A stretch of 43,658 nt of DNA from Companilactobacillus mindensis DSM 14500 (GCF_001434275.1 NZ_AZEZ01000025.1:1-43658); one strand, 5' to 3'; numbered from the stretch's first letter, positions 31,963 to 40,641 are shown. The notes: generated from the sequence alone by a model not told the origin. Translations and numbers: made by a program.

Positions 31963-32134
31963 GTTCACTGCCGTCTTCCATGAAATCCCGGCGGATTGCT
32001 GGAACGCTGTGAGAGCAACTTAGAGCCAATTACGGTTCAAATTGTCTCTAAGCTTGTCTGTCTCTAAACTGGCAAAGTACGCCAGCCAAGAGACTACCAC
32101 GGCTGAGCATCCGTCGGGATTCCACTCCAGACTA
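31963..32134 (+). repeat. Structured interspersed element, copy F
   Basis: Best full copy. Outer GTCT/AGAC (31973-31976, 32129-32132). Long stem 31980-31996 with 32109-32125. Junction stem GCTGTG (32006-32011) with CACGGC (32098-32103). Hairpin 1 CTTAGAG/CTCTAAG plus CAATT/AATTG (32019-32052). Hairpin 2 GTCTCT/AGAGAC plus CTGGC/GCCAG around AAAGTAC (32060-32094). This is a three-way junction in the padR 3' UTR. Confidence 0.9.
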
Positions 32135-32295
32135 AACGGTTTTTTATTTGTTTTACATTAGTAGTATTAAAATTTTATATATAAAAATTCGATACTTTAT
32201 TTAAAACAATACTAAAAAGGCCATCCAGTTGTTTTTTGGATGACCTATTAGTATATCTAAATAATTGTATGTAACCAAAGTTGAAAAAGAACTAA
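32135..32295 (+). repeat. Composite tail of copy F
   Basis: AT-rich spacer with GGTTTTTTATTTG and CATTAGTAGTATTAA, then hairpin GGCCATCC/GGATGACC (32219-32245) and TCTAAATAATTGTATGTAAC, then a GAACTA block. It is colinear with the tail of copy D. The hairpin has only a weak T run on this strand. Confidence 0.7.
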
Positions 32296-32451
32296 ATGAT
32301 CAGTTATTATGAGATCCTTTTTGTTGAATAATACTATAATCATAATTTTTTCATAATTAAATAATTTATTTGAAGTCCATTTCTCAAATGTCATATCGTG
32401 TCAGCCTACTCTGCTAGTCTATAACAGTAATACAATTTAGGAGGATTTGAT
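32296..32451 (+). other. Upstream region of the SLAP gene
   Basis: No gene. It must contain the SLAP promoter. CTATAAC near 32419 is a possible -10 box without a clear -35. The ribosome site AGGAGG is at 32441-32446. Confidence 0.35.
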
Positions 32452-33300
32452 ATGAAAAAATATTATGGACCAATTGTTATGGGGTTAGCAATTTTGATGG
32501 CAGCAGCACCAGTTGTGACTGCCACAACAGTAAAGGCGGACGTAAATAATAACGCACCTATTACTCAGAATTCTTATGATGAAACTCATGCCGGAGTTGA
32601 AGAATTTAACAAAGTTCAAATTAGAGTTGATGCTCTAAGAGATTCTGGTAAATATAGTAAAGCTCAAGATCTTACTCTATTTACCAGAGAGATGAATATT
32701 GCCAATAGTATTGGTTCTCATACTGATGCACAAATTATGCAAATGTCAAAACAACTAGAAGCATATCTAGATAAAGGAGATATTGGTTATTCTGTCTATG
32801 GTGATGATTTTTTAATTCCATCCGATGTTGATCACAACCATATTAGTACGCCATACGTTGAAGTGGCAACGGTTTTCACCTTTGATGCGCTCAACAAGAA
32901 ACAAACTCAACAGATTCCTGTAAAAGGATTCACCGTTCTTGATAATAGTGGAAATGCTACTGATGGTAAAGTTACCATGTGGCTAGATGATCAAGAACAC
33001 CTTCACATCGACCCTAACTTTACTACTTCAAAATATGATGATAGTTACATTGATATCAGTGTCTTAGAAAACGGCGACCCATACAATCCTAAAAAGACTT
33101 CATCAGCTTGGACTGCAAACAAGAGTGTCGTTACAACAAGTCACATGTCATACCTCTTCACTTATGAAGGCAAAGCCGTTGGCAACCGTGCTTTAGGTGC
33201 TCACTCAGCTTGGTTCACTGACCGTTATGCTACAATCAATGGTGAAAAGATGTATCGTGTCGCTACTAACGAATGGGTTAGAGCATCTGATGTTGAATAA
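32452..33300 (+). CDS. Secreted protein with C-terminal SLAP cell-wall domain
   Basis: 282 residues. The Sec signal is MKKYYGPIVMGLAILMAAAP...TVKA, cleaved near residue 29. The middle region (30-230) is not one I recognise. The C-terminal 45 residues form one SLAP repeat: VGNRALGAHSAWFTDRYATI, then NGEKMYRVATNEWVRASDVE. SLAP domains hold lactobacillar S-layer and surface proteins to the cell wall. AGGAGG lies 5 nt before the ATG, and the terminator follows. It is a single-gene unit, and its role beyond surface attachment is unknown. Confidence 0.85.
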   Translation: MKKYYGPIVMGLAILMAAAPVVTATTVKADVNNNAPITQNSYDETHAGVEEFNKVQIRVDALRDSGKYSKAQDLTLFTREMNIANSIGSHTDAQIMQMSKQLEAYLDKGDIGYSVYGDDFLIPSDVDHNHISTPYVEVATVFTFDALNKKQTQQIPVKGFTVLDNSGNATDGKVTMWLDDQEHLHIDPNFTTSKYDDSYIDISVLENGDPYNPKKTSSAWTANKSVVTTSHMSYLFTYEGKAVGNRALGAHSAWFTDRYATINGEKMYRVATNEWVRASDVE

Positions 33301-33323
33301 TTTTTACGCAATATCTTAATAAC

Positions 33324-33366
33324 TAAAAAGACGTCTGGGAAAATTTTCCTAGACGTCTTTATTTTT
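33324..33366. terminator. Bidirectional terminator between SLAP gene and degV
   Basis: AAAGACGTCT pairs with AGACGTCTTT through an inner GGAAAATTTTCC, with TATTTTTT on the plus strand. The genes converge here. Confidence 0.9.
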
Positions 33367-34214
33367 TAGATTTTAACAATTGCGATTCCAATCAAGCCTG
33401 GTCCAGTGTGGACTCCCAAAGCAGGTCCCACTTGGCCAACGAACTCTTGTTGACCCTTGATGTCATTGTCATGCAACAGTTCTAGCATTTTTTGACCGCC
33501 AGCTTCATCAGCACCATGACCTATGGCCAAAAGATACTTCTTATCATCGCCCAAAAATTCTTGAGCGTAACTGAGCATCAACTTTTGACCTTTTTTAACG
33601 CCACGTGGTTTAGCCGCAATCGTGTAAGAACCATCGGCCTTACAAGTAATGATCGGTGCCAATTTCAAAGCACCTCCAATAGCTGAAGCAACAGGACTGA
33701 TACGTCCGCCTGCCCGCAAGTATGTCAACGTTGGGATACAGAAATACACGATGGCATTTTTGATCATTGATTCTACTTTCGTAGCTACTTCTGCAAAAGG
33801 AGTACCTTCGTCGATCAAATTTTTAGCACCAACTGCAATCAAACCTGAAGCTACCGCTACTTGTTTCGTATCAAAGTACTTAGTTACAAAACGGTCGTCA
33901 TCTTCCAAAAATACTTTTAGAAAATTAAACGTACCACTCAAAGCTGAAGATACTGAGATAGAAATAATGTGCGTGTAGCCGTCAGCCGCAATTTGGTTCA
34001 AAGTTTTTTGAATTGACTCACCAGATGGTAAAGATGTCTTAGGAATTTCAACTGGAAGGTTTTTATAAACTTCCTCAGCTGAAATTTCGATCCGGTCCAA
34101 GTAAGTTCTATCATGGTAAGTAATTTGCATTGGTAATTCATAAATACCAGGTTTATCGAGATATTCTTTTGGCAAATCGCAACAGGAATCTACCAATACA
34201 GCAATCTTTTCCAT
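33366..34214 (-). CDS. DegV-family fatty-acid-binding protein
   Basis: 282-residue DegV/FakB-fold protein. Motifs: VLVDSCCDLP at the start, KTSLPSG, ISVSSALSGTFN and LRAGGRISP, with a late GHGADEAGG. Characterised FakB members hold a fatty acid for phosphorylation by FakA, feeding phospholipid synthesis. FakA is not in this window. It starts 6 nt after the DUF1836 gene, so the two are cotranscribed, as seen in other lactobacilli. Confidence 0.9.
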   Translation of the reverse strand: MEKIAVLVDSCCDLPKEYLDKPGIYELPMQITYHDRTYLDRIEISAEEVYKNLPVEIPKTSLPSGESIQKTLNQIAADGYTHIISISVSSALSGTFNFLKVFLEDDDRFVTKYFDTKQVAVASGLIAVGAKNLIDEGTPFAEVATKVESMIKNAIVYFCIPTLTYLRAGGRISPVASAIGGALKLAPIITCKADGSYTIAAKPRGVKKGQKLMLSYAQEFLGDDKKYLLAIGHGADEAGGQKMLELLHDNDIKGQQEFVGQVGPALGVHTGPGLIGIAIVKI

Positions 34215-34220
34215 TTATTA

Positions 34221-34754
34221 TTAACTCTTTTCGTCTAAATTATTGGTTTCAAGCATTAATATTTTTTTCGTAATTAGTTTGGTAGCGAAAGCCATCGTTA
34301 CCATTTCAACCATCAAATAAGCTGATGATTGATTTTTTTCGGAGAGTATTTGCCCTTCTTCACGATGATTCAACATTCGCAAAGCTAGTTCCTGTTTCTC
34401 ACAGAAGAAGTCAAAAGCTTTGGCGATCCCACCATTGAGGTTGGTTTGAATCTCGAGTCCTTCTTGAATATCGCTAATAGAAACGACTTGCTTCAAGAAC
34501 GTAATGGCAATCAAATAAGCTAAATGTTCGCGCGTATAACGCTTCTTTTCTGGATGCGGCAAAAGGCCGTTTTTTACATAGTTATTGACCATCGACGTCG
34601 TTACAACAGGACCATCCTCTAACCAAATAGGACCAATATATTTATCTACTAAGGTCAATAATTGATCTCGATATAAATCTAGTTCTGGTAGGTCCTCAAA
34701 TCTAGGTAGACGATAGTTCTCCATTTTATCTAGCCATGCTTGCAATTCATCCAT
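34221..34754 (-). CDS. DUF1836-family putative DNA-binding protein
   Basis: 177 residues. The sequence TTSMVNNYVKNGLLPHPEKKRYTREHLAYLI has the shape of a MerR-like helix-turn-helix and matches the DUF1836 family. The remainder is helical with no membrane segment. It is cotranscribed with degV (6 nt apart), so it may regulate fatty acid uptake or degV itself; this is inference. GGGAG lies 10 nt before the ATG. Confidence 0.8.
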   Translation of the reverse strand: MDELQAWLDKMENYRLPRFEDLPELDLYRDQLLTLVDKYIGPIWLEDGPVVTTSMVNNYVKNGLLPHPEKKRYTREHLAYLIAITFLKQVVSISDIQEGLEIQTNLNGGIAKAFDFFCEKQELALRMLNHREEGQILSEKNQSSAYLMVEMVTMAFATKLITKKILMLETNNLDEKS

Positions 34755-34875
34755 TAGAAGCGCTCCCTTTTGTAATTACTGTTATAATTTATCATAGTTA
34801 TAGTAACTATTCAATCTAGTTTTAAAAACTAGATAACAAATTCATGTGAATTATTATAATTTTGATAACAAAAAA

Positions 34876-34896
34876 AGCTTGGCATCAGTCCAAGCT
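34876..34896 (-). terminator. Terminator overlapping the permease stop codon
   Basis: AGCTTGG pairs with CCAAGCT, followed on the minus strand by six T. The stop codon at 34885-34887 lies in the loop. Confidence 0.85.
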
Positions 34897-36513
34897 CTCC
34901 TTCAAATTGTATTCTCTGCGACCAAAAGCAATGACAATTGCCACGCCCGCAGCTGTTAATAATGCGATATAGCCAATATTACGATTGAAGTTAGCATCGC
35001 CGAGGTATAGATCACCTAACAATGTTGCCAAAACGGCCGTCCAAATCCCAATCATCTGGAATCTTGTAAAGGCACTGCCAGTCTGACTTCTTCTTTCTCT
35101 CTTCGTAATATATGGTAGTACAAATCCTAAACCAATTAAAACAATAATAGCTATAAAGTTGATCGTCAATTCATACCACCACATTGGTGATGCGAATGGT
35201 ACATCTTGTGGTCCGATGGCAGCAAGCGTAGCGATTCCAGTAATTCCCAGACACCACCAGCCAACGGCCAATGACATAGCTTTATTTTTAATATAAACAT
35301 AACCAGAATGATAAATATCATCACGCATTCTCACTTTGATAAAGGACCAGAAGATCCAACAAGTAACACCCGGTGAAATAATACCATTCAAATTCAAGAG
35401 CCAATTGAAAATATCTTTCATATTTGGCAAAAGAATTCCTAAGAACATAATAAAAGCACTCAATCCAACTGTGAGTAGGTAGCCATTGATTGGCAAACCA
35501 GCTGAATTAGTCCGTCTCAAGAATTCAGGCATGTATTTATTACCTGTATCTGAGATCAACATTCTCGTCATAGCATTTAATAATACGGCTAACAAAGCAG
35601 CCAAATAAAAAATTTCAGTAAGAGCAAATAAGTACATCAAAGTATTTCCCATGTGGAATCTTTGACCTAAAGCTTGAAAGGCATAATATGAGCCGTTGAT
35701 CTTCAAGTCATTAGGCAAATGATAGGCATTGAAAAATACTCCCAAAGAAAATGATCCAAAGATCGTTAAGAAACCGGTCATCAGTGACAACATGATCATG
35801 GCCTTAGGAAAATCTTTGTTAGGATTACGCATCTTGGTTACAAAGGGAGCAATTCGTTCAGCCCCGTTGATAGCAAAGATCAAGAATCCCAAAGTAGTTA
35901 AATAATGGAGATTAAACGTTGGTACGATCGTGTGCATCGTTAAGGGTTTAGTCGCAATGTGTCCGCCCATCATCAAAGCCGTAACGGTCATGATAACGAA
36001 TAAGACTGTCATACCAAACATGGCGACTCCACCGATCGTACTCAGTACCTCCAAGGAATGTTCAAAACGTGATTGAATAATAATGAAAAAGACAAAAATC
36101 AGCAGCGTGAATAAAGCAAATTTACTATTCGACATAATTGTCTGTAACTTTGCATCCCCGAAGTAGACCCAGCCGATAGCGACTGCAATCGTATTAGCAG
36201 TATCAACTACGTAGGGTATCGATGCGGCCCAATAAGTCCAGGCGGCAAAGTAACCCATAAACTCCCCACTAGTCTCTCTGACCCATGATGTCAAACCTCC
36301 ACCGTCGTCATCGAAGGTCGAGCCCAATTGGCCCACCATCAACGAGTACGGTACAACATACACGGCAATCATAATAATCCAGGACGTTATAACGCCCATC
36401 CCTTGATTTTGGAAGTTGTAAGTTAAATCGTCGAAACCAACAACTGTCACAAAATCCATCAAGGCCAATACTGGCCAGCTTATGTATCTCTTCTTTGTTT
36501 CTAGTTCTGTCAT
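34885..36513 (-). CDS. APC-family amino acid permease, full-length copy
   Basis: 542-residue membrane transporter of the amino acid-polyamine-organocation superfamily, about 12-14 spans. It opens SWPVLALMDFVTVVGFDDLTYNF and carries AINGAERIAPFVTKMRNPNKDFPKAMI, a conserved APC loop. The overall look is of the glutamate/GABA antiporter-like branch, but the substrate cannot be assigned. It is the intact paralog of the gene at 36840, which lacks the AERIAPF...GLPI segment. A cre-like site lies 118-131 nt upstream. Each copy has its own terminator. Confidence 0.85.
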   Translation of the reverse strand: MTELETKKRYISWPVLALMDFVTVVGFDDLTYNFQNQGMGVITSWIIMIAVYVVPYSLMVGQLGSTFDDDGGGLTSWVRETSGEFMGYFAAWTYWAASIPYVVDTANTIAVAIGWVYFGDAKLQTIMSNSKFALFTLLIFVFFIIIQSRFEHSLEVLSTIGGVAMFGMTVLFVIMTVTALMMGGHIATKPLTMHTIVPTFNLHYLTTLGFLIFAINGAERIAPFVTKMRNPNKDFPKAMIMLSLMTGFLTIFGSFSLGVFFNAYHLPNDLKINGSYYAFQALGQRFHMGNTLMYLFALTEIFYLAALLAVLLNAMTRMLISDTGNKYMPEFLRRTNSAGLPINGYLLTVGLSAFIMFLGILLPNMKDIFNWLLNLNGIISPGVTCWIFWSFIKVRMRDDIYHSGYVYIKNKAMSLAVGWWCLGITGIATLAAIGPQDVPFASPMWWYELTINFIAIIVLIGLGFVLPYITKRERRSQTGSAFTRFQMIGIWTAVLATLLGDLYLGDANFNRNIGYIALLTAAGVAIVIAFGRREYNLKESLD

Positions 36514-36630
36514 GGCGTTTTCCTCAAGTGAAAATAAATCATTCTTCCCAATTTATTCACCTAACGGTTATTTCAAATATACAATATTTTTCGAATAAAA
36601 GGAGGAAAATGATTTAAAAATATTAAAAAA

Positions 36631-36644
36631 TTAAAGCGCTTACT
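36631..36644. promoter_or_regulatory. cre-like site before the full-length permease
   Basis: TTAAAGCGCTTACT matches TGWAANCGNTNWCA at 8 of 10 fixed positions. The position is plausible for CcpA control. Unproven. Confidence 0.4.
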
Positions 36645-36795
36645 TACCCGACATGACCGCAATCTATCCAGACTGCCTTTTGGTGTACATTATGGAAAGT
36701 TAAGCAACTCGAAATATTTTACCAAAAAAAAACTTGCTATGATATAGAAATCGTATTACAGCTATATTTCAAAAGATGTATTCATCTTTAGAGCA

Positions 36796-36828
36796 AAAAA
36801 GCCACCTAGTTTTTCTAGACGGCTTTTC
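36796..36828 (-). terminator. Terminator after the deleted permease gene
   Basis: AAAAGCC pairs with GGCTTTT and CTAG with CTAG around TTTTT, with T runs on both sides. Confidence 0.75.
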
Positions 36829-36839
36829 TATTCAAATAA

Positions 36840-38081
36840 TTAAGCTTCTTTGAGATTATATTCTTTCCAACCAAAGGCGACCACTAAGGCAATTCCCACG
36901 ATACTGATCACAACGATTGAAATGATATTGTGTTGGTAATTTGAACCACCAAGGTACAAATCTCCAACAATCGTCAGGAAGATGGCAGCCAAGATACCTG
37001 TCCATTGTAGGCGCGTGAAAGCAGAACCAGTTGTACTGCGGTTTTCACGACGAGTAACATATGGCAAAACAGTACCCAAGCCGATCAAAACGATGATAGC
37101 AACGAAGTTAATAACCAATTCATACCACCAAGTAGATGTTCCGAAACTGACATCTTGAGGTCCAATTCCGAAGATCGTAGCTACGGCTGTGATGATCAAG
37201 CACCACCAACCAACAGCCAAGGCAACTTTGTCATTTTTGATATAAACATAGTCTGAGGGGAATTTTTGACTATCTTGTCTGATCTTAATGAATGCGAAGA
37301 AGATCCAGCAAGTAACACCTGGTGAAATAATTCCGTTCAAGTTTAAGAGCCAGTTGAAAATATCATTCATACTTGGCAAGAAAATACCCAACAACATGAT
37401 GAAGGCACTCAAACCACAAGTCAACAAGTATCCATTAACTGCATAGATCAACAAACCGATAGTTGTTAGATAATGCAAGTCGAACTTAGGAATAATTGTG
37501 TGAATATTCATCGGTTGCGTAGCGATATGGCCACCCGCAGCCAATCCAGCAAATGTCATCAGTACGAACAAAACAGTCATACCGAACATGGCGATTCCAC
37601 CGATCGTACTCAAGACTTCCAAAGAACGTTTGAATCTTGACTGTACAAAGATAAAGACGACGAAAGTAACTAAAGTCCAAAAAGCAAACCAGCCATTCGA
37701 CATTTGACTTTGCATCTTAGCATTACCGTTGTAAGCCCAACCTAGACCAACAACGATCGAATTAGCAGTATCGACAACGTAAGGAATCGAAGCTGCCCAG
37801 TAAGTCCAAGCTGTGAAATATCCTAAAAATTCACCACTCGTACCTCTGACCCATGAAGTAAGTCCCCCACCTTCATGATTAAAAACTGAACCTAATTGTC
37901 CAACCATTAATGAATATGGAATAACATATAAAAATAGCATGATAACCCAAGAAGTAATAACACCCATACCTTGGTTTTGAAAGTTATAAGTTAAATCATC
38001 AAATCCAATTACGGTAACAAAATCCATTAAGGCTAAAACCGGCCAGCTTATATAATTCTTTTTTGGTTCCAGAGTTTCCAT
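36840..38081 (-). CDS. APC-family permease paralog with internal in-frame deletion
   Basis: 413 residues from ATG 38081, with GGGGGC upstream; an earlier in-frame ATG at 38096 overlaps that site. It is colinear with the 542-residue paralog at 34885, but about 127 residues are missing. LLIYAVNG runs straight into YLLTCGLSAF, joining the Asn-Gly of AINGAERIAP to the Asn-Gly of GLPINGYLLT. The junction is near 37431-37442. The missing part covers about three or four spans and the APC motif around AERIAPF, so transport is doubtful even though the frame is open. It is probably a recent deletion in a duplicated gene. Confidence 0.85.
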   Translation of the reverse strand: METLEPKKNYISWPVLALMDFVTVIGFDDLTYNFQNQGMGVITSWVIMLFLYVIPYSLMVGQLGSVFNHEGGGLTSWVRGTSGEFLGYFTAWTYWAASIPYVVDTANSIVVGLGWAYNGNAKMQSQMSNGWFAFWTLVTFVVFIFVQSRFKRSLEVLSTIGGIAMFGMTVLFVLMTFAGLAAGGHIATQPMNIHTIIPKFDLHYLTTIGLLIYAVNGYLLTCGLSAFIMLLGIFLPSMNDIFNWLLNLNGIISPGVTCWIFFAFIKIRQDSQKFPSDYVYIKNDKVALAVGWWCLIITAVATIFGIGPQDVSFGTSTWWYELVINFVAIIVLIGLGTVLPYVTRRENRSTTGSAFTRLQWTGILAAIFLTIVGDLYLGGSNYQHNIISIVVISIVGIALVVAFGWKEYNLKEA

Positions 38082-38157
38082 TAAATAAGCCCCCATAAAA
38101 ACATAAATTAAAATACATTTTTAAATTCTACACTTATTGCCATTAATTAATAGATTC

Positions 38158-38171
38158 TGGAATCGTTTACT
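38158..38171. promoter_or_regulatory. cre-like site before the deleted permease
   Basis: TGGAATCGTTTACT matches the cre consensus at 8 of 10 fixed positions, 77-90 nt before the gene. It parallels the cre-like site of the other paralog. Confidence 0.4.
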
Positions 38172-38184
38172 TCACTTTTTTTGA

Positions 38185-38751
38185 TTATTCTTGACTTATT
38201 CCGTCAACTTCTAAAGTTTTGGTCAACAAATTATCCGCTAAAACTGACAAATTCGTACTGTCAAAATCCTCGTGACGCATTGCTGTGTGCAAGATGCCAA
38301 CCATCCCCCAACAACAGTAGTTCAAAATATATTCACTGTGTTCCTCATGAGTAAAAGGAATAACTCTTTGACCATCCCTGACAGTCATTTCAATCAGTTT
38401 TGACATCAATTTAGAATCTGGATTACGACATAACACGCCGATCATTTTCTCGTTAGCTTCGATATACGTCAAAATGTTTTTGAAAAAAGCCGTTCCAATA
38501 ATTTCTTGATTTTCAGGTACCACAAATTCCCGCAGCATTTGTTCAAAGTGCTGCAAGACATAATCCTCTGTTTTGTTCAATAGATCGTAAATATCTTCGT
38601 AATGCAGATAAAAAGTCCGGCGGTTGATGTCCGCTTTATCGGCTAAATTTTGAATCGTGATCTCATTGATTGGTTTTTGCAACATCAGATCGATAAAATT
38701 CTTGCGGATCAAGTTTTGAGTTCGTCTAGTTCGGCGATCATTTTCGTTCAT
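38185..38751 (-). CDS. TetR-family regulator of the adjacent ABC exporter
   Basis: 188 residues from ATG 38751 (MNENDRRTRR), with AAAGGA upstream. The helix-turn-helix is ITIQNLADKADINRRTFYLHYEDIYDLL. The C-terminal half (YILNYCCWGMVGILHTAMRH) resembles the TetR C-terminal type common in Firmicutes. It is divergent from hrtB/hrtA, as is HrtR in Lactococcus, but it does not look like lactococcal HrtR. Whether it senses haem is open. A 25-bp palindrome lies just upstream. Confidence 0.88.
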   Translation of the reverse strand: MNENDRRTRRTQNLIRKNFIDLMLQKPINEITIQNLADKADINRRTFYLHYEDIYDLLNKTEDYVLQHFEQMLREFVVPENQEIIGTAFFKNILTYIEANEKMIGVLCRNPDSKLMSKLIEMTVRDGQRVIPFTHEEHSEYILNYCCWGMVGILHTAMRHEDFDSTNLSVLADNLLTKTLEVDGISQE

Positions 38752-38768
38752 AATGTATTCCTTTCTAA

Positions 38769-38793
38769 TGCACATATTAGGTAGATCTGTGCA
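38769..38793. promoter_or_regulatory. Palindrome between tetR and hrtB
   Basis: TGCACA, 13-nt centre, TGTGCA: likely TetR operator. A related GTGCACTAAAACACAG overlaps its right half. Confidence 0.65.
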
Positions 38794-38875
38794 CTAAAAC
38801 ACAGACTCCTATCTTTTGTTTATTGTTCCTTTGATGCCCTCCCCATAAAATAATCAATATCAGGAGGTACAAATT

Positions 38876-39943
38876 ATGTATTTAACTTTTAAAGACTTAC
38901 GACATGATAAATTAAAATTCAGTGCTTTAGGTTTAATAATTTTCTTAATCGTCTTTTTGGTACTCTTCATCACCGGTCTAGCCAATGGCTTAGCCAATGA
39001 CAGTGGTTCAGCTATCAAAGAGACTTCAGCTCAAAGTTTTGTTTTACAGAAAGGTTCACAAGCTCGATTGAACCGTTCAGAACTGTCGGCAACTGATTGG
39101 AACAAATTCAAAAACAAGTATCACGGTTCCGCCGCCAAGTTGAGCGTCAATCAAGCCACCATCCAAAAGACCAACAATGCCAGTAAAAAGACTGACATCA
39201 CTTACTTTATGATCGATGCCAACAGTTTTTTAAGTCCCAAACTCACCAGTGGTCAAAAATTAACTAATAAAGATAACAATCAAGTTGTCGTCTCTGACAA
39301 ATTGAAGTCTTCCGGTTATAAAATCGGTAGCTCAATCAAAGACTCCGCTAGTGGTCAAACTTTCAAAATTGCCGGTTTCACTGACAATAAGGCTTATTCA
39401 CACACACCAGTAATTTATTTGAATCAGAAACAAGCCCAAAAAGTTTTACCAATGAAAACTGGCTTCAATGCCATTGCTTTAAAGAAAAATCTTAATAGCA
39501 GTTCAAAATATCAAGTGATAAATAAAAAGACGCTGATCAACGCTATCCCCGGTTATTCGGCAGAACAAGGCTCGCTTTACTTAATGGTCGGCTTCCTTTA
39601 CATTATCTCCTTATTCGTTCTAGCTGTCTTTTTCTACATCATCAACTTACAGAAGCTCAACGATTTTGGTACTCTCAAGGCTTTAGGAACTGACACCTCC
39701 TACTTAGTAAAACACGTTTTAAGCGAAATGGGAATCTTAGCCATCGTAGCTATTTTAGTATCTTTCCTAATAACTTATCTGATCGAACTAAAGATGCCAG
39801 CTTCAATGCCATTCAGTCTCAGTCTACCGGTTCTCTTAGGAACTGGCGGTCTATTCCTACTTATTACGCTAATAAGTGCCATTCTTTCACTGATTAAAGT
39901 TGTGAAAGTCGATCCAATCACAGCCATAGGAGGTAACAATTAA
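38876..39943 (+). CDS. hrtB: HrtB-like ABC exporter permease
   Basis: 355-residue MacB/FtsX-type permease. One N-terminal span (about 17-38) is followed by an extracellular domain (about 40-225) and three C-terminal spans. It ends VVKVDPITAIGGNN, and YSAEQGSLYLMV and FFYIINLQKLNDFGTLKALG line up with staphylococcal HrtB. HrtAB exports excess haem. AGGAGG lies 8 nt before the ATG, and its stop overlaps the hrtA start (TAATG). The haem assignment comes from family resemblance; related pumps move peptides or other amphiphiles. Confidence 0.8.
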   Translation: MYLTFKDLRHDKLKFSALGLIIFLIVFLVLFITGLANGLANDSGSAIKETSAQSFVLQKGSQARLNRSELSATDWNKFKNKYHGSAAKLSVNQATIQKTNNASKKTDITYFMIDANSFLSPKLTSGQKLTNKDNNQVVVSDKLKSSGYKIGSSIKDSASGQTFKIAGFTDNKAYSHTPVIYLNQKQAQKVLPMKTGFNAIALKKNLNSSSKYQVINKKTLINAIPGYSAEQGSLYLMVGFLYIISLFVLAVFFYIINLQKLNDFGTLKALGTDTSYLVKHVLSEMGILAIVAILVSFLITYLIELKMPASMPFSLSLPVLLGTGGLFLLITLISAILSLIKVVKVDPITAIGGNN

Positions 39944-40611
39944 TGACAAATATTCTCGAATTGAATCACATTATTAAAAACTATCCCGATGGACAACAAG
40001 TCAATGAAGTTTTAAAAGACATCTCTTTTCACGTTCAAAGAGGTGAATTTGCGGCTATCGTCGGTCCCAGTGGTGCTGGTAAAAGTACTCTATTGACTAT
40101 CATGGGCGCTCTACTGACACCATCATCTGGAACCGTTAGCCTGAATGGTCAAGACATCAGTAAGTTATCCAAAAAACAACAAACCTCCGTCCGACTCAAT
40201 AACATCGGCTTTATCTTTCAAAATTCCGACTTGATCCCCTATTTAAAAATTTCTGAACAATTGCAGTTCGTTCAAAAAATATCTCAAAAACCAGCTATCG
40301 ATGCCAACGAATTATTAACAAAATTAGGTTTAAAACATCGCCTTAACAGTTATCCCAACGTTTTATCCGGTGGTGAAAAACAGCGAGTCGCCATCGCCCG
40401 AGCTTTTATCAATCAACCTGATTTAATTTTGGCCGATGAACCCACTGCTAGTCTGGATTCCAAACGTGGTCGCGAGGTCGTTCAAATCATTCAAGAAACC
40501 GTGCATCAAGAAAACAAAGCTGCCGTCATGGTAACTCATGATGAAAGAATCCTAGATCTAGTCGATTCGATTTGGCAAATTGAAGATGGACAATTAAAAA
40601 AAGTGAGATAA
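39943..40611 (+). CDS. hrtA: HrtA-like ABC exporter ATPase
   Basis: 222-residue ATPase of the MacB/LolD type. Walker A GPSGAGKST, Q-loop region IGFIFQNSDLIPYLKISEQL (as in HrtA), signature LSGGEKQR, Walker B LILADEPTASLD, and switch His in VMVTHDERI. It shares a TAATG junction with the permease and ends within a terminator hairpin. It should power the HrtB-like pump. Confidence 0.85.
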   Translation: MTNILELNHIIKNYPDGQQVNEVLKDISFHVQRGEFAAIVGPSGAGKSTLLTIMGALLTPSSGTVSLNGQDISKLSKKQQTSVRLNNIGFIFQNSDLIPYLKISEQLQFVQKISQKPAIDANELLTKLGLKHRLNSYPNVLSGGEKQRVAIARAFINQPDLILADEPTASLDSKRGREVVQIIQETVHQENKAAVMVTHDERILDLVDSIWQIEDGQLKKVR

Positions 40612-40627
40612 TTATCTCACTTTTTTA
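40596..40627 (+). terminator. Terminator overlapping the hrtA stop codon
   Basis: AAAGTGAGATAATTATCTCACTTT is a perfect palindrome followed by a T run. The stop codon is in its left arm. Confidence 0.9.
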
Positions 40628-40641
40628 TTTTTAAGAGATTA

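Larger units (their letters stand above)
36514..36839. other. Intergenic region between the two permease genes
   Basis: No gene seen. It contains the upstream region of the 34885 permease, a cre-like site (36631-36644) and the terminator of the 36840 permease (36796-36828). Confidence 0.6.
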
